DNA of 30,293 nucleotides from CAUPWF01 sp964369755 (GTDB lineage Bacteria; Bacillota; Clostridia; Lachnospirales; Lachnospiraceae). The stretch's first letter is position 1. Each line of letters begins with the position of its first letter. Below are positions 16,888-24,504 of the stretch, piece after piece. The notes under the pieces are model-generated. The model did not search any database and was not told where the DNA came from. It saw only the letters and a program-made list of their open reading frames with translations. The position numbers and the translations under genes were made by a program. The DNA lies in the NCBI GenBank assembly GCA_964369755.1, contig CAYJFY010000030.1:1-30293 (forward strand), given 5' to 3'.

Positions 16888-16927
16888 ATTACAAAAGTAT
16901 GCATTTGTAATGTAAAAGTATTACAAA
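16888..16927. promoter_or_regulatory. Three-arm inverted repeat, probable autoregulatory operator of the antitoxin
   Basis: Three 8-base arms, ATTACAAA (16888-16895), TTTGTAAT (16904-16911) and ATTACAAA (16920-16927), are separated by exactly 8 bases each, so arm starts are 16 bp apart. Arm 2 can pair with arm 1 or arm 3. It lies between res and the RelB/DinJ-like gene, just before the ribosome binding site AAAGGAGG (16931-16938). RelB-type ribbon-helix-helix antitoxins bind such repeats to repress themselves; that link is inference. Confidence 0.65.
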
Positions 16928-16945
16928 CAGAAAGGAGGAGTTGAT

Positions 16946-17227
16946 ATGGCACAAAATAGTTTAATACAAGTTTGTGTAGATGAAGAGGTTAAAACACAAG
17001 CGGATTCGTTGTTCAATACTTTAGGTATTGACACACCAACTGCTGTAAGGTTGTTTTTAAAACAAGCAATTATGTGTCGTGGAATTCCGTTTTCTGTAAC
17101 GACAAATGACGATTTTTACAATCCATACAACATGAAATTTTTAGAAGGAGCAGCAAAACGTATGGAAGCAAAAGAGGGTATTGTTGTAAAAACAATGGAA
17201 GAGTTAGAGGCACTAGAGAATGAATAA
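16946..17227 (+). CDS. RelB/DinJ-family antitoxin, no toxin beside it
   Basis: A 93-residue protein of the RelB/DinJ type II antitoxin family. The N-terminal part (about 1-50) is a ribbon-helix-helix: a short beta strand LIQVCVDEEVK followed by the helices around LFNTLGIDTPTAVRLFLKQAI, the family core, and the GIPFSV motif. The C-terminus is acidic (MEELEALENE), as in the toxin-binding tails. In normal loci a YafQ/RelE toxin follows within a few bases; here the next gene starts 84 bp later and is a zinc-ribbon protein, so the antitoxin is orphan. It may control the upstream restriction genes, itself, or a distant toxin. AAAGGAGG precedes the ATG by 7 bp. Confidence 0.85.
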   Translation: MAQNSLIQVCVDEEVKTQADSLFNTLGIDTPTAVRLFLKQAIMCRGIPFSVTTNDDFYNPYNMKFLEGAAKRMEAKEGIVVKTMEELEALENE

Positions 17228-17255
17228 ACGGTTGGTGTTTGTTAACTGCATTTTG

Positions 17256-17264
17256 TGGTACAAT
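17256..17264 (+). promoter_or_regulatory. Extended -10 promoter of the zinc-ribbon/ABC operon
   Basis: TGGTACAAT (17256-17264) is an extended -10 element. No good -35 stands at the right distance; TTGGTG (17232-17237) is too far and TTGTTA (17239-17244) too close. The surrounding TTTGTGGTA matches the rplS promoter. Confidence 0.5.
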
Positions 17265-17310
17265 CACTATGAATGAAAAATACTGAAACGAGTAGATGAA
17301 GGGGGAGAAT

Positions 17311-18429
17311 ATGAGTAATGATATATTGAAACTGCAATGTCCTACTTGTGGGGCAACGATAGTCTTTGACATCGGTCGAGAGCTTGTGGTCTGTGAGTAT
17401 TGTGAAAGTGAATATCCCATAGAGTATTTTGATGATTTAATTGCTCAAAATGACAAAAAACAAGATTTAGATTGGAGAGTAGAGAGTCTAAAAAAAGAAT
17501 ATAAGGAAATGGAGGCCAAAGAAGGGCTTGTATGTACCTCTTGTGGGGCAGAAGTTATCAATAATGGAAGTACGGTAGCTACTGAATGTATGTATTGTGG
17601 CAATGCAATCATTATCGTAGATAGTATTAAGGGAATGCTACAACCAGATGGGGTTTTACCATTTAAAATTCAAAGAGAAGAGGCAAAGAATCTACTCAAG
17701 AAGTTTTACAGTAAAAAGATATTATTGCCGAGCGAATTTACAGATTTAAATCGTCTGAATAAAATTACAGGTGTCTATGTTCCATTTTGGTTATTTAGTG
17801 GAAAGGGTGTTTTTAATTTTACATATGAGCCGAATAAAGTTTCGACAAGCAGAGAAGGCGGATATCTTGTTACGAAAACAAAACATTATGAGCTCGATGT
17901 CACAGGAGATATTGATTATGTGGAATTACCCGCAAATGCTTCTTCGAAAATGCCAAGCGATTATATGGATGGATTAGAGCCCTTTGATTTTAATGCACTG
18001 AGTGAGTTTTCGCCCAGCTATATGGCGAGTTTTTATGCGGAGAAGTTTGACGTGAGTGTAGATGAGTGCACAGAACATATCAAGGACAGAGTATTTTTCG
18101 ATGTTGATTCAAAGGCTGATTATGCAAAGTGGAAATATCTTCAGAAAAAGAAAGTAGAGCCTACGACATCGAAAGAAAAAAGCCATACCTATCTGTTAGA
18201 AAATGAGAACATTCAGTATGTGCTACTACCAGTTTGGATGTTAAATACAAAATACAAAGGGAGAAATTACCATTATGCAATTAATGGACAGACGGGTAAA
18301 GTATCAGGAAAATTGCCAATTGATAGAAATAAGTTGATGTTACTGTCTCTGTCTGTTTTCATGGGTGTTGGAACATCTATTTCTTGTTTATTATATTTAA
18401 TCATAATTTTATTTGGAGGTATGCAGTAA
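17311..18429 (+). CDS. Double zinc-ribbon membrane-anchored protein
   Basis: A 372-residue protein of a family annotated as TFIIB-type zinc-ribbon-containing protein; its function is unknown. Two zinc ribbons are visible: Cys10/13 with Cys28/31, and Cys75/78 with Cys93/96. A middle domain of about 200 residues (105-320) has VLPFKIQREEAKNLLKKFY and VYVPFWLF motifs seen in this family, and a predicted membrane segment lies near the C-terminus (about 343-368). I use ATG 17311 because AAGGGGGAGA stands just before it; the upstream ATG at 17296 would read through that ribosome binding site. The next gene starts on the TAATG overlap, so both are translationally linked and probably belong with the ABC genes. 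Confidence 0.8.
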   Translation: MSNDILKLQCPTCGATIVFDIGRELVVCEYCESEYPIEYFDDLIAQNDKKQDLDWRVESLKKEYKEMEAKEGLVCTSCGAEVINNGSTVATECMYCGNAIIIVDSIKGMLQPDGVLPFKIQREEAKNLLKKFYSKKILLPSEFTDLNRLNKITGVYVPFWLFSGKGVFNFTYEPNKVSTSREGGYLVTKTKHYELDVTGDIDYVELPANASSKMPSDYMDGLEPFDFNALSEFSPSYMASFYAEKFDVSVDECTEHIKDRVFFDVDSKADYAKWKYLQKKKVEPTTSKEKSHTYLLENENIQYVLLPVWMLNTKYKGRNYHYAINGQTGKVSGKLPIDRNKLMLLSLSVFMGVGTSISCLLYLIIILFGGMQ

Positions 18430-18740
18430 TGAAAACAATTATAATTATTTTGATTGCCAATATCTTATATGCACTTGCTTACATTGCATTTTTCATTCAG
18501 TCATCCGAATCTTTTCAACTGACGGAAATCATATCTTCTGAGGATATAGGTTTGTTTTTTGTAGTGGTTCCTTTGTTCTTTTCACTTGTGATTACAACGC
18601 TTATCATGGTATTAAGAATCGTTCCAAAAATGAAGACTGCCCAAAAACAACTGACAGCAGCAAGTCACATAGTCAAACAATCAGAGATTAGAGTAGTGAG
18701 AGACGAATACTTGCATGAATCGGAAACGAAAAAAAGATAG
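18429..18740 (+). CDS. Small membrane protein with two predicted transmembrane helices
   Basis: A 103-residue protein with no family that I recognise. Residues about 3-23 and 42-64 are hydrophobic and should cross the membrane; the C-terminal 40 residues are charged and hydrophilic (KMKTAQKQLTAASHIVKQSE), probably cytoplasmic. Its ATG overlaps the stop of the zinc-ribbon gene (TAATG), and GGAGG (18415-18419) serves as the ribosome binding site. I chose this start over an upstream one in the same frame at 18384, which lies wholly inside the preceding gene and lacks a ribosome binding site. The ABC ATPase starts 21 bp later, so it may be part of the same membrane system. Confidence 0.7.
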   Translation: MKTIIIILIANILYALAYIAFFIQSSESFQLTEIISSEDIGLFFVVVPLFFSLVITTLIMVLRIVPKMKTAQKQLTAASHIVKQSEIRVVRDEYLHESETKKR

Positions 18741-18761
18741 TGGATACGATAAGGAGGAAAA

Positions 18762-19586
18762 ATGTCAGTAATAGAACTACAGAATTATACAAAAAAATAT
18801 GGTCAATTTACAGCAGTTTCTGACTTAAATTTATCCATTTCCAAAGGAGAAATTATAGGGTTTGTAGGGAAAAACGGTGCTGGGAAGAGTACTACGTTGA
18901 GGTCTATCTTAAATATGATTCATCCTACAAGTGGCCAGATTAAGGTGCTAGGGCTTGATAGCGAGAAGGATGAGAAAGAGATTAAGCGTAGAGTGAGTTA
19001 TATTCCTAGTGAAGCCTCATTTTATGAAAATGTTACATGTGAAAAATTGTTGAGATTTGCAATTGGTTTTTCAGATATACCTGTGGAGAGAATATGTGAA
19101 TTGGCAGAGTATTTTGAATTAGACTTGAATAAGAAAATTATGGAGTTGAGTTTGGGCAATCGAAAAAAAGTATCACTGATTCAAGGGTTTCTTAAAGATG
19201 CAGAGTTGATGATTTTAGACGAGCCGACAAATGGATTGGATCCATTGATGCAAAATAAGTTTTTCGATTTATTGCTGAAAGAGAAGGCAAAAGGCAGAAC
19301 CATATTTTTATCGAGTCATAATCTGAGCGAGGTAGAGAAATATTGTGATAAAGTGGCTATCATAAAAGATGGCGAGTTGGTGGATTTCTTCCAGATGGAT
19401 GAGGTGAAGATCAAGCAAAAACAGGTTGTGACGTATACGACTATGGAGGGTGAATCCTATTGTTATGAAATAGAAGAAGATATCAATGCGTTGATTGCAA
19501 GGCTATCCACATTGCAATTACAGTATCTTGAGATTAAGACAAAGACAGTAGAAGATGAGTTTATTGATTACTACAAGGAGGGCTAG
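18762..19586 (+). CDS. ABC transporter ATP-binding protein (exporter type)
   Basis: A 274-residue ATPase of the ABC-2 exporter class (multidrug, bacitracin or sodium export-like). Walker A GKNGAGKS (36-43), the signature LSLGNRKK (129-136), where Q/G-rich LSGGQ is degenerate in the way common for this class, Walker B ILDEPTNGLD (151-160) and the switch histidine in FLSSHN are all present. The last 60 residues (after about 215) are the usual extension of this group. The substrate cannot be told from sequence. The ribosome binding site AAGGAGG precedes the ATG. The permease starts 3 bp after the stop, so the two form one unit. Confidence 0.93.
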   Translation: MSVIELQNYTKKYGQFTAVSDLNLSISKGEIIGFVGKNGAGKSTTLRSILNMIHPTSGQIKVLGLDSEKDEKEIKRRVSYIPSEASFYENVTCEKLLRFAIGFSDIPVERICELAEYFELDLNKKIMELSLGNRKKVSLIQGFLKDAELMILDEPTNGLDPLMQNKFFDLLLKEKAKGRTIFLSSHNLSEVEKYCDKVAIIKDGELVDFFQMDEVKIKQKQVVTYTTMEGESYCYEIEEDINALIARLSTLQLQYLEIKTKTVEDEFIDYYKEG

Positions 19587-19589
19587 GAA

Positions 19590-20405
19590 TTGAAATTCGA
19601 CATAAGAAATGTATTGCGACTCACTAGATTCAATCTTTTTGTGACTAGGAAAACGATTATTGGCTGGGGTGTTGCGATTTTTTGCATTATGACCTTATAT
19701 ATGATATTATTTTCTTCTATGCAGGACGTAGTAAGTATGAAATTTGAGGCGATGCCTCAGGAACTATTGCAATTTGTGGGAATGGATGAAGTGTCTGAAC
19801 TATCGAATTACAATTCTTATTTTGGGATGATATATACATTGGTTTTAATTGCAGTATCGATTTTTGCTGCTACATTTGCCTCGGGGTTGATTTTGAAAGA
19901 GGAAAAATCAAAGTCAATAGAATTTTTGAATTCACTAGCTATAAGCAGGGTGGAAATTTATGTGTCAAAACATCTTACTTATACGATAGGAGTTGGCATT
20001 GTACTGACGTTAGCAGTTTTGTCTGCAATAGTATGTGGCTATATAAATGGTGGTGAGACTTTTGTGTTGATGGATATCTTGGCAGCTGCAAAAATTACGA
20101 GCTTTACAGCATTGTTTTTTGGTTCCATTTCCTTTATGCTTGTTGGAGTATCTCCAAAGATTGGAACAGGAGCTGTGGGCAGTGGGATTGTGCTCATTAG
20201 TTATATGATAGGATATTTGGGCGAGTTATTAGGTGAGCAGGGCGAGGCGTTATTGTATTTGTCTCCGTTTATTACATTTAGTATTCAAAAGGTCATTGCA
20301 ATGAAAGAAGATACAGTGATTGCACTGGCTATATATTTGGTGATTTATGTATTGGCATTTTTTATTGGTTGCAGAGCATATCAAAAGAGAGATCTGCAGA
20401 TTTGA
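19590..20405 (+). CDS. ABC-2 type transporter permease
   Basis: A 271-residue membrane protein with about six hydrophobic segments (near 25-45, 82-105, 130-155, 165-187, 195-215 and 240-262), as expected for the permease partner of an ABC-2 exporter. GLILKEEKSKSIEFLNSLAISR (around 95-118) is the conserved cytoplasmic loop that contacts the ATPase in related permeases. It starts with TTG at 19590, preceded by AAGGAGGGCTAGG, which includes the end of the ATPase gene. Cotranslation with the ATPase is very likely. The cargo is unknown; the zinc-ribbon and small membrane proteins upstream may be accessory factors. Confidence 0.88.
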   Translation: MKFDIRNVLRLTRFNLFVTRKTIIGWGVAIFCIMTLYMILFSSMQDVVSMKFEAMPQELLQFVGMDEVSELSNYNSYFGMIYTLVLIAVSIFAATFASGLILKEEKSKSIEFLNSLAISRVEIYVSKHLTYTIGVGIVLTLAVLSAIVCGYINGGETFVLMDILAAAKITSFTALFFGSISFMLVGVSPKIGTGAVGSGIVLISYMIGYLGELLGEQGEALLYLSPFITFSIQKVIAMKEDTVIALAIYLVIYVLAFFIGCRAYQKRDLQI

Positions 20406-20420
20406 TAGGAGGATAGATTT

Positions 20421-21431
20421 ATGGACTATGTTAGATTAGGAAGAACAAATCTTAAGGTAAATAAAAATGGATTTGGTGCGTTGCCGATTCAACGCATTGG
20501 TTTTGAAGAAACAAAAGAAATATTGCAGAAGGCATATGAAAATGGCATTGATTTCTATGATACAGCGAGGGCATATTCAGATAGCGAAGAGAAGCTTGGG
20601 TTTGCACTTTCTCATGTTCGGGAGAAGATTATCATTGCAACGAAGACGGCTGCTACAACCGTGGAAAAGTTTTGGGAAGACTTGGAGACTAGTTTGAGGC
20701 TTTTGAAGACCAACTATATCGATATCTATCAATTTCACAATCCAGCCTTTTGTCCAAAACCAGATGATGGAACAGGACTTTATGAGGCCATGTTAAAGGC
20801 GAGAGAAGAAGGGAAGATTTGCCATATTGGAATTACCAATCATAGATGGCATGTTGCAAAAGAGGCAGTACTGTCGGGTTTATATGAAACCCTTCAATTT
20901 CCGTTCAGTTATTTGGCATCTGATAAAGAACGGGAGTTAGTTGATTTGTGTCAGCAGGAAAATGTTGGATTTATTTGTATGAAGGCCCTATCAGGAGGGT
21001 TAATCACAAATAGTGAAGTGGCTTATGCGTTCTTAAATCAGTTTGATAATGTCTTGCCGATATGGGGGATTCAAAAAGAATCTGAATTAGATGAATTTTT
21101 GCAATATCAAGTGAAGGCGCCGATTTTTGGAACAGAGATGCAGAAATTTGTGGAGAGCGAAATCCTCAATCTAGCTGGAGAATTTTGTCGCGGTTGTGGA
21201 TATTGCGCACCATGTCCAGCAGAAATAGAGATTCAGACATGCGCGAGAATGTCTCTATTTCTCAGAAGATCACCGAGTGCTAGTTGGACGAATGAAGTTG
21301 GACAAAAGAAGATGATGCAGGTTGAAAAATGTATCGAGTGCAATGCGTGTAAATCGAGATGTCCATATGGGTTAGATATACCGAATTTATTGAAAAAGAA
21401 TTTGGAAGATTATAAAGAGTTTATTAGATAA
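20421..21431 (+). CDS. Aldo/keto reductase with C-terminal ferredoxin-type clusters
   Basis: A 336-residue NAD(P)H-dependent aldo/keto reductase. The TIM-barrel part shows the catalytic tetrad Asp47, Tyr52, Lys75 and His106 (in DFYDTARAYSD, ATKTA and QFHNP). A cysteine-rich tail carries CRGCGYCAPCP (256-266) and CIECNACKSRCP (304-315), which should bind two iron-sulfur clusters. This barrel-plus-ferredoxin architecture is common in anaerobic Clostridia; the substrate is unknown. It stands 15 bp after the ABC permease behind AGGAGG. Belonging to the transporter operon is possible but not shown by function. Confidence 0.93.
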   Translation: MDYVRLGRTNLKVNKNGFGALPIQRIGFEETKEILQKAYENGIDFYDTARAYSDSEEKLGFALSHVREKIIIATKTAATTVEKFWEDLETSLRLLKTNYIDIYQFHNPAFCPKPDDGTGLYEAMLKAREEGKICHIGITNHRWHVAKEAVLSGLYETLQFPFSYLASDKERELVDLCQQENVGFICMKALSGGLITNSEVAYAFLNQFDNVLPIWGIQKESELDEFLQYQVKAPIFGTEMQKFVESEILNLAGEFCRGCGYCAPCPAEIEIQTCARMSLFLRRSPSASWTNEVGQKKMMQVEKCIECNACKSRCPYGLDIPNLLKKNLEDYKEFIR

Positions 21432-21465
21432 GGACGGGTAGTGCAAGAAAGGGAAGGATATTAAA

Positions 21466-22467
21466 ATGGAACAAGTTGCGGTAATTAATTTCGCGAGAGA
21501 TTATGTTGAGATAAATAGAGAAGTTGTACAGGCATTGAGTAAAATAGGATATGAGACGATCTCATATGAAGGGGAGAGTAATGATGCGGAGGTAGAGTTG
21601 TTCACGAATCTCAAGGAGATTAAACTTTGGTTAGATGAGCATTGGAAACATGCGAATTATTTTATTTTTATTGCAAGTACAGATGCTACGATGCGAATGG
21701 TAGCAGAGAGAATTACAGACAAGATGAAAGACCCTACGGTTTTAGTGGTGGATGGAGAGGGAAGATATGTGATTCCGATGTTGGGAAATCACTTAGGGAA
21801 TGGAAACCTGCTTGCGAGTAAACTTTCAAAGGTTCTAGAAGTGGAAGAGATTTATACCACACCAGAAGAAACGAGAAGGAAGTTTTCCATTACAAAATTT
21901 GCGGAAGATAACAATATGGAGATCGGAAGCGTCCTACAAGCACGTATGATTACGGCTTCTGTTTTAGAAGGGCAACAAATAGGTTTTTATAGTGATTATG
22001 AGATTCAAGGTGAAGTGCCTACTGGGCTTGTGGTATGTCAGGATATGAAAGAGGCGTCTTGGCATTCACAGCAGATTGCAATCCGCAATCAATACGTGAT
22101 TGGAATGGGGATGCGCGAAGGTGTTGCCTATGAGAACATCGAAGAGTTAGTATTTTATGCGATGGATAGCTGGAAGATGGATATGATTCAAATCCAGGGA
22201 ATTGCAACCATAGATGAGCGTCAAGAGGAACCAGCTTTGTTAGAATTCTCTAGAAAGTTCAAAGTTCCGATTCTTGGATATAGTAAGAAAGAATTACTCA
22301 ATGCTACGAATCTACTGCCAAAAGGGGATATGGAAGAAAAAAATCCAAATATATCGGAATGTGCAGCGATACTAGGAAGTGAGCTAGGAGAATTATTGCA
22401 GGAAAAAGTAAGTGGAAGAGATGCCACACTAGCCATTGCTAGAAAGAGAAAAACAGTTGTATTCTAA
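21466..22467 (+). CDS. CbiG-like protein (cobalt-precorrin 5A hydrolase family)
   Basis: A 333-residue protein with the two parts of CbiG, which opens the lactone ring of cobalt-precorrin 5A in anaerobic vitamin B12 synthesis. The N-terminal part (about 40-140) has FIFIASTDATMRMVAE, DPTVLVVDGEGRYVIPML and GNHLGNGN, a variant of the usual SGHLGGAN. The C-terminal CobE/CbiG domain begins near 205 with QYVIGMGMREG, close to the family GMGCRKG. No other cob or cbi gene is in the window, so it either serves a B12 pathway encoded elsewhere or has taken another role. The start ATG follows GGAAGGATATTAAA. The amidohydrolase gene begins 23 bp later. Confidence 0.8.
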   Translation: MEQVAVINFARDYVEINREVVQALSKIGYETISYEGESNDAEVELFTNLKEIKLWLDEHWKHANYFIFIASTDATMRMVAERITDKMKDPTVLVVDGEGRYVIPMLGNHLGNGNLLASKLSKVLEVEEIYTTPEETRRKFSITKFAEDNNMEIGSVLQARMITASVLEGQQIGFYSDYEIQGEVPTGLVVCQDMKEASWHSQQIAIRNQYVIGMGMREGVAYENIEELVFYAMDSWKMDMIQIQGIATIDERQEEPALLEFSRKFKVPILGYSKKELLNATNLLPKGDMEEKNPNISECAAILGSELGELLQEKVSGRDATLAIARKRKTVVF

Positions 22468-22490
22468 GAGTCGTCAAAGGTGGTAGAAAA

Positions 22491-23285
22491 ATGTTATTTG
22501 ATTCACATATTCATGTTTTTCCAGAAAAGTTAAAGGGAAAGGTGTTTAGCAAGCTGTCATCGGTGTCTGGAGAACCATATTACAGAGGAGAAACCATAGG
22601 GGAAGCACTAGAACATAATAAAGAGATGGGGGTTACCCATAGTCTGGTGTTACATATAGCAACCAATCCGAAGCAACAACAGGCGGTGAATGATTTTGCG
22701 GCATCGATTCAGACCAATCATGTATTGTGTTTTGGTTCGGTACATCCAAAAGCAGAAGAGCGAATCGAGGAGCTTTATCGAATCAAGGAGTTAGGACTGA
22801 AAGGGGTGAAGTTGCATCCAGACTATCAGCATTGTTTGTCGATGAATGATTGTATGATGCCGATCTATGAGACTTGCGAGAAGCTAGGCTTAGTTGTGGC
22901 GTTTCATACAGGCTTAGATCCTTATTCACCCGATGTGATACATAATCCGCCAAAGTCCATTCGGGAAATTGCAACTCGCTATCAGAACTTGACCATTATT
23001 GCTGCTCATGCTGGTGGTATGGGGATGTTTGAAGAAGCAAAGAAAGAAGTGGCTGGATTAAGAAATGTATACATCGATACAGCTATGTGCAATGTACATC
23101 TGACGAGTGCACAGCTAGAGGAAATGATTCGTTTGCATGGGTGTGATCGCGTGTTATTTGGATCTGATTCTCCGTGGAGTACGGTAGAGATGCAAAAAGC
23201 AGTAATCGAGGGATGCAACTTGACAGAAGAAGAGAAACAACAGATTTATTATAAAAATGCTTTTGAATTATTTACAATTATTTAA
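22491..23285 (+). CDS. Amidohydrolase family 2 metal-dependent hydrolase
   Basis: A 264-residue TIM-barrel hydrolase of the amidohydrolase_2 type. Metal-binding residues are His6 and His8 in DSHIHVF, His139 in FHTG, His173 in AAHAGG and Asp226 in FGSDSPW; GVKLHPDY with His109 is the usual substrate-side motif. All are intact. Such proteins act on diverse amide, lactone or decarboxylation substrates; the specific one is not evident. The ribosome binding site is AAAGGTGG, 9 bp upstream. The final codons overlap the promoter of rnpB. Confidence 0.87.
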   Translation: MLFDSHIHVFPEKLKGKVFSKLSSVSGEPYYRGETIGEALEHNKEMGVTHSLVLHIATNPKQQQAVNDFAASIQTNHVLCFGSVHPKAEERIEELYRIKELGLKGVKLHPDYQHCLSMNDCMMPIYETCEKLGLVVAFHTGLDPYSPDVIHNPPKSIREIATRYQNLTIIAAHAGGMGMFEEAKKEVAGLRNVYIDTAMCNVHLTSAQLEEMIRLHGCDRVLFGSDSPWSTVEMQKAVIEGCNLTEEEKQQIYYKNAFELFTII

Positions 23286-23299
23286 CATCATGGTAAACT
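23271..23299 (+). promoter_or_regulatory. Promoter of the RNase P RNA gene
   Basis: TTTACA (23271-23276) and TAAACT (23294-23299) are separated by 17 bp, with TGG before the -10 box (extended -10). The predicted start near 23306 coincides with the 5' base of the P1 helix. The -35 box lies inside the end of the amidohydrolase gene. Confidence 0.7.
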
Positions 23300-23305
23300 T
23301 GTAAA

Positions 23306-23653
23306 GCTAAGTAAGATATGTAGTCGCAGCTGCAAGTGTCGCAAGGCAAGCAGGTGAGGAAAGTCCGGGCTTTATAGGGCAGGATGCCAGATAACGTCTG
23401 GTGGAGGTGACTCTAAGGATAGTGCAACAGAAATATACCGCCGGTTTAACCGGTAAGGGTGGAATGGTGGTGTAAGAGACCACCGCCTCAATGGTAACAG
23501 GGAGGGCATATGTAAACCCCATTCAAAGCAAGACCGAAACAAAGCGATATGGCGGCCCGTCATGCTTTAGGTAGGTCGCTCGAGCCTAGTGGTGACATTA
23601 GGCCTAGACAGATGACTACACACGACATAACCCGGCTTATCGTCTTACTTAGC
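23306..23653 (+). ncRNA. rnpB: RNase P RNA (M1 RNA, catalytic subunit)
   Basis: The 348-base RNA removes 5' leaders of precursor tRNAs. Its ends pair over 11 bases (23306-23316 with 23643-23653, helix P1). The conserved P4-side box GAGGAAAGTCCGGGCT (about 23356-23371), CAGAAATATACCGCC (about 23428-23442), AAACCCCATTC (about 23515-23525) and the 3' AACCCGGCTTAT segment (about 23630-23641) are present. The GGTAA and GGGTGGAATGGTGGTGTAAGAGACCACC helices (about 23452-23488) suit the P11-P12 region. It has a promoter of its own. No open frame inside is real. Type A against B was not resolved. Confidence 0.95.
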
Positions 23654-23671
23654 ATTGATTAGAGAGAAGGG

Positions 23672-24445
23672 ATGATGATTTCTATGAATAAGGCATCGTA
23701 TATAGATATCAGAAATGTGAAAATTGGAGAGGGTATGCCAAAGATTTGTGTTCCCTTATTAGGAAGTTCCCGGGAGGAATTATATAAAGAACTTAAATTG
23801 CTGTCAGGTCAACCATATGATATGGTAGAATGGCGGCTAGATTTTTATCATGAGGTTCATAATGAAGATATGGTACTTGAAGCTGCAAAAATGATTCGAA
23901 GAAAACTAGGAGAGCAGCCAATCCTATGTACATTTCGAACTAAGCAAGAGGGTGGAAATGCAGAAATTTCGGGGCAAGAATATAGAGATCTAGCTCTTGC
24001 ATTAAGTAAGAGTGGGCTGGTTGATTTGATTGATGTGGAATTGTTTTTAGGGGATGACTACGTGGGGGAACTTATAGGAGAAGTGCATGCTGCAGGTGTT
24101 AAGGTTGTTGTATCAAATCATGATTTCCATAAAACCCCTCAAAAGCAAGAGTTGATTCAACGAATAGAGAAGATGCATTCTTTGGGAGGAGACATCCTAA
24201 AAATTGCTGTTATGCCAACCTGCGAAAGAGATGTTTTGAATTTACTAGAGACCACATTAGAGATGAAAGAAAAACCGATAGATAAACCAATTGTTACGAT
24301 GTCCATGGGTCAGTTGGGTGCGATAAGCAGAATTTCAGGAGAATTATTTGGTTCCGCGATTACATTTGGAACAGTTATGAAGTCATCTGCACCAGGACAG
24401 ATTGAAGTTAATCGGTTAAAAAATATATTAGAAACACTTCATTAA
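23672..24445 (+). CDS. aroD: 3-dehydroquinate dehydratase, type I
   Basis: Type I dehydroquinase catalyses the third step of the shikimate pathway by a Schiff-base mechanism. In 257 residues, EWRLDFY (53-59), CTFRTKQEGG (86-95), catalytic His150 in SNHDFHKTP and the Schiff-base Lys177 in DILKIAVMP are all present, as is SMGQLGAISRISG near 210-222. The start is uncertain: ATGs at 23672, 23675 and 23684 are in frame, and GAGAAGG (23664-23670) is close to the first two and 13 bp from the third, which fits best by distance alone. It begins 19 bp after rnpB; no other aromatic-synthesis gene is nearby. Confidence 0.94.
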   Translation: MMISMNKASYIDIRNVKIGEGMPKICVPLLGSSREELYKELKLLSGQPYDMVEWRLDFYHEVHNEDMVLEAAKMIRRKLGEQPILCTFRTKQEGGNAEISGQEYRDLALALSKSGLVDLIDVELFLGDDYVGELIGEVHAAGVKVVVSNHDFHKTPQKQELIQRIEKMHSLGGDILKIAVMPTCERDVLNLLETTLEMKEKPIDKPIVTMSMGQLGAISRISGELFGSAITFGTVMKSSAPGQIEVNRLKNILETLH

Positions 24446-24457
24446 AGAAACAAAAGG

Positions 24458-24466
24458 TGTTATAAT
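24458..24466 (+). promoter_or_regulatory. Extended -10 promoter of the flavoprotein gene
   Basis: TGTTATAAT (24458-24466) is an extended -10 with perfect TATAAT. A weak -35 TTCATT (24438-24443) lies 17 bp upstream, inside the end of aroD. Transcription would start near 24473. Confidence 0.6.
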
Positions 24467-24504
24467 AAATCGTTACATACAAAATGAAAAGGAGCTCGCA
24501 ATCT

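Noticed and set aside
16510..16952. Two open frames of about 100 codons on the minus strand over the end of res
   Set aside because: They overlap the intact nuclease domain of Res, and one runs into the operator repeats; translations are cysteine- and phenylalanine-rich shadows. They do not supply the missing toxin.
23307..23563. Minus-strand open frames within the RNase P RNA gene
   Set aside because: The region is a structured RNA with all conserved boxes; the frames are accidental.
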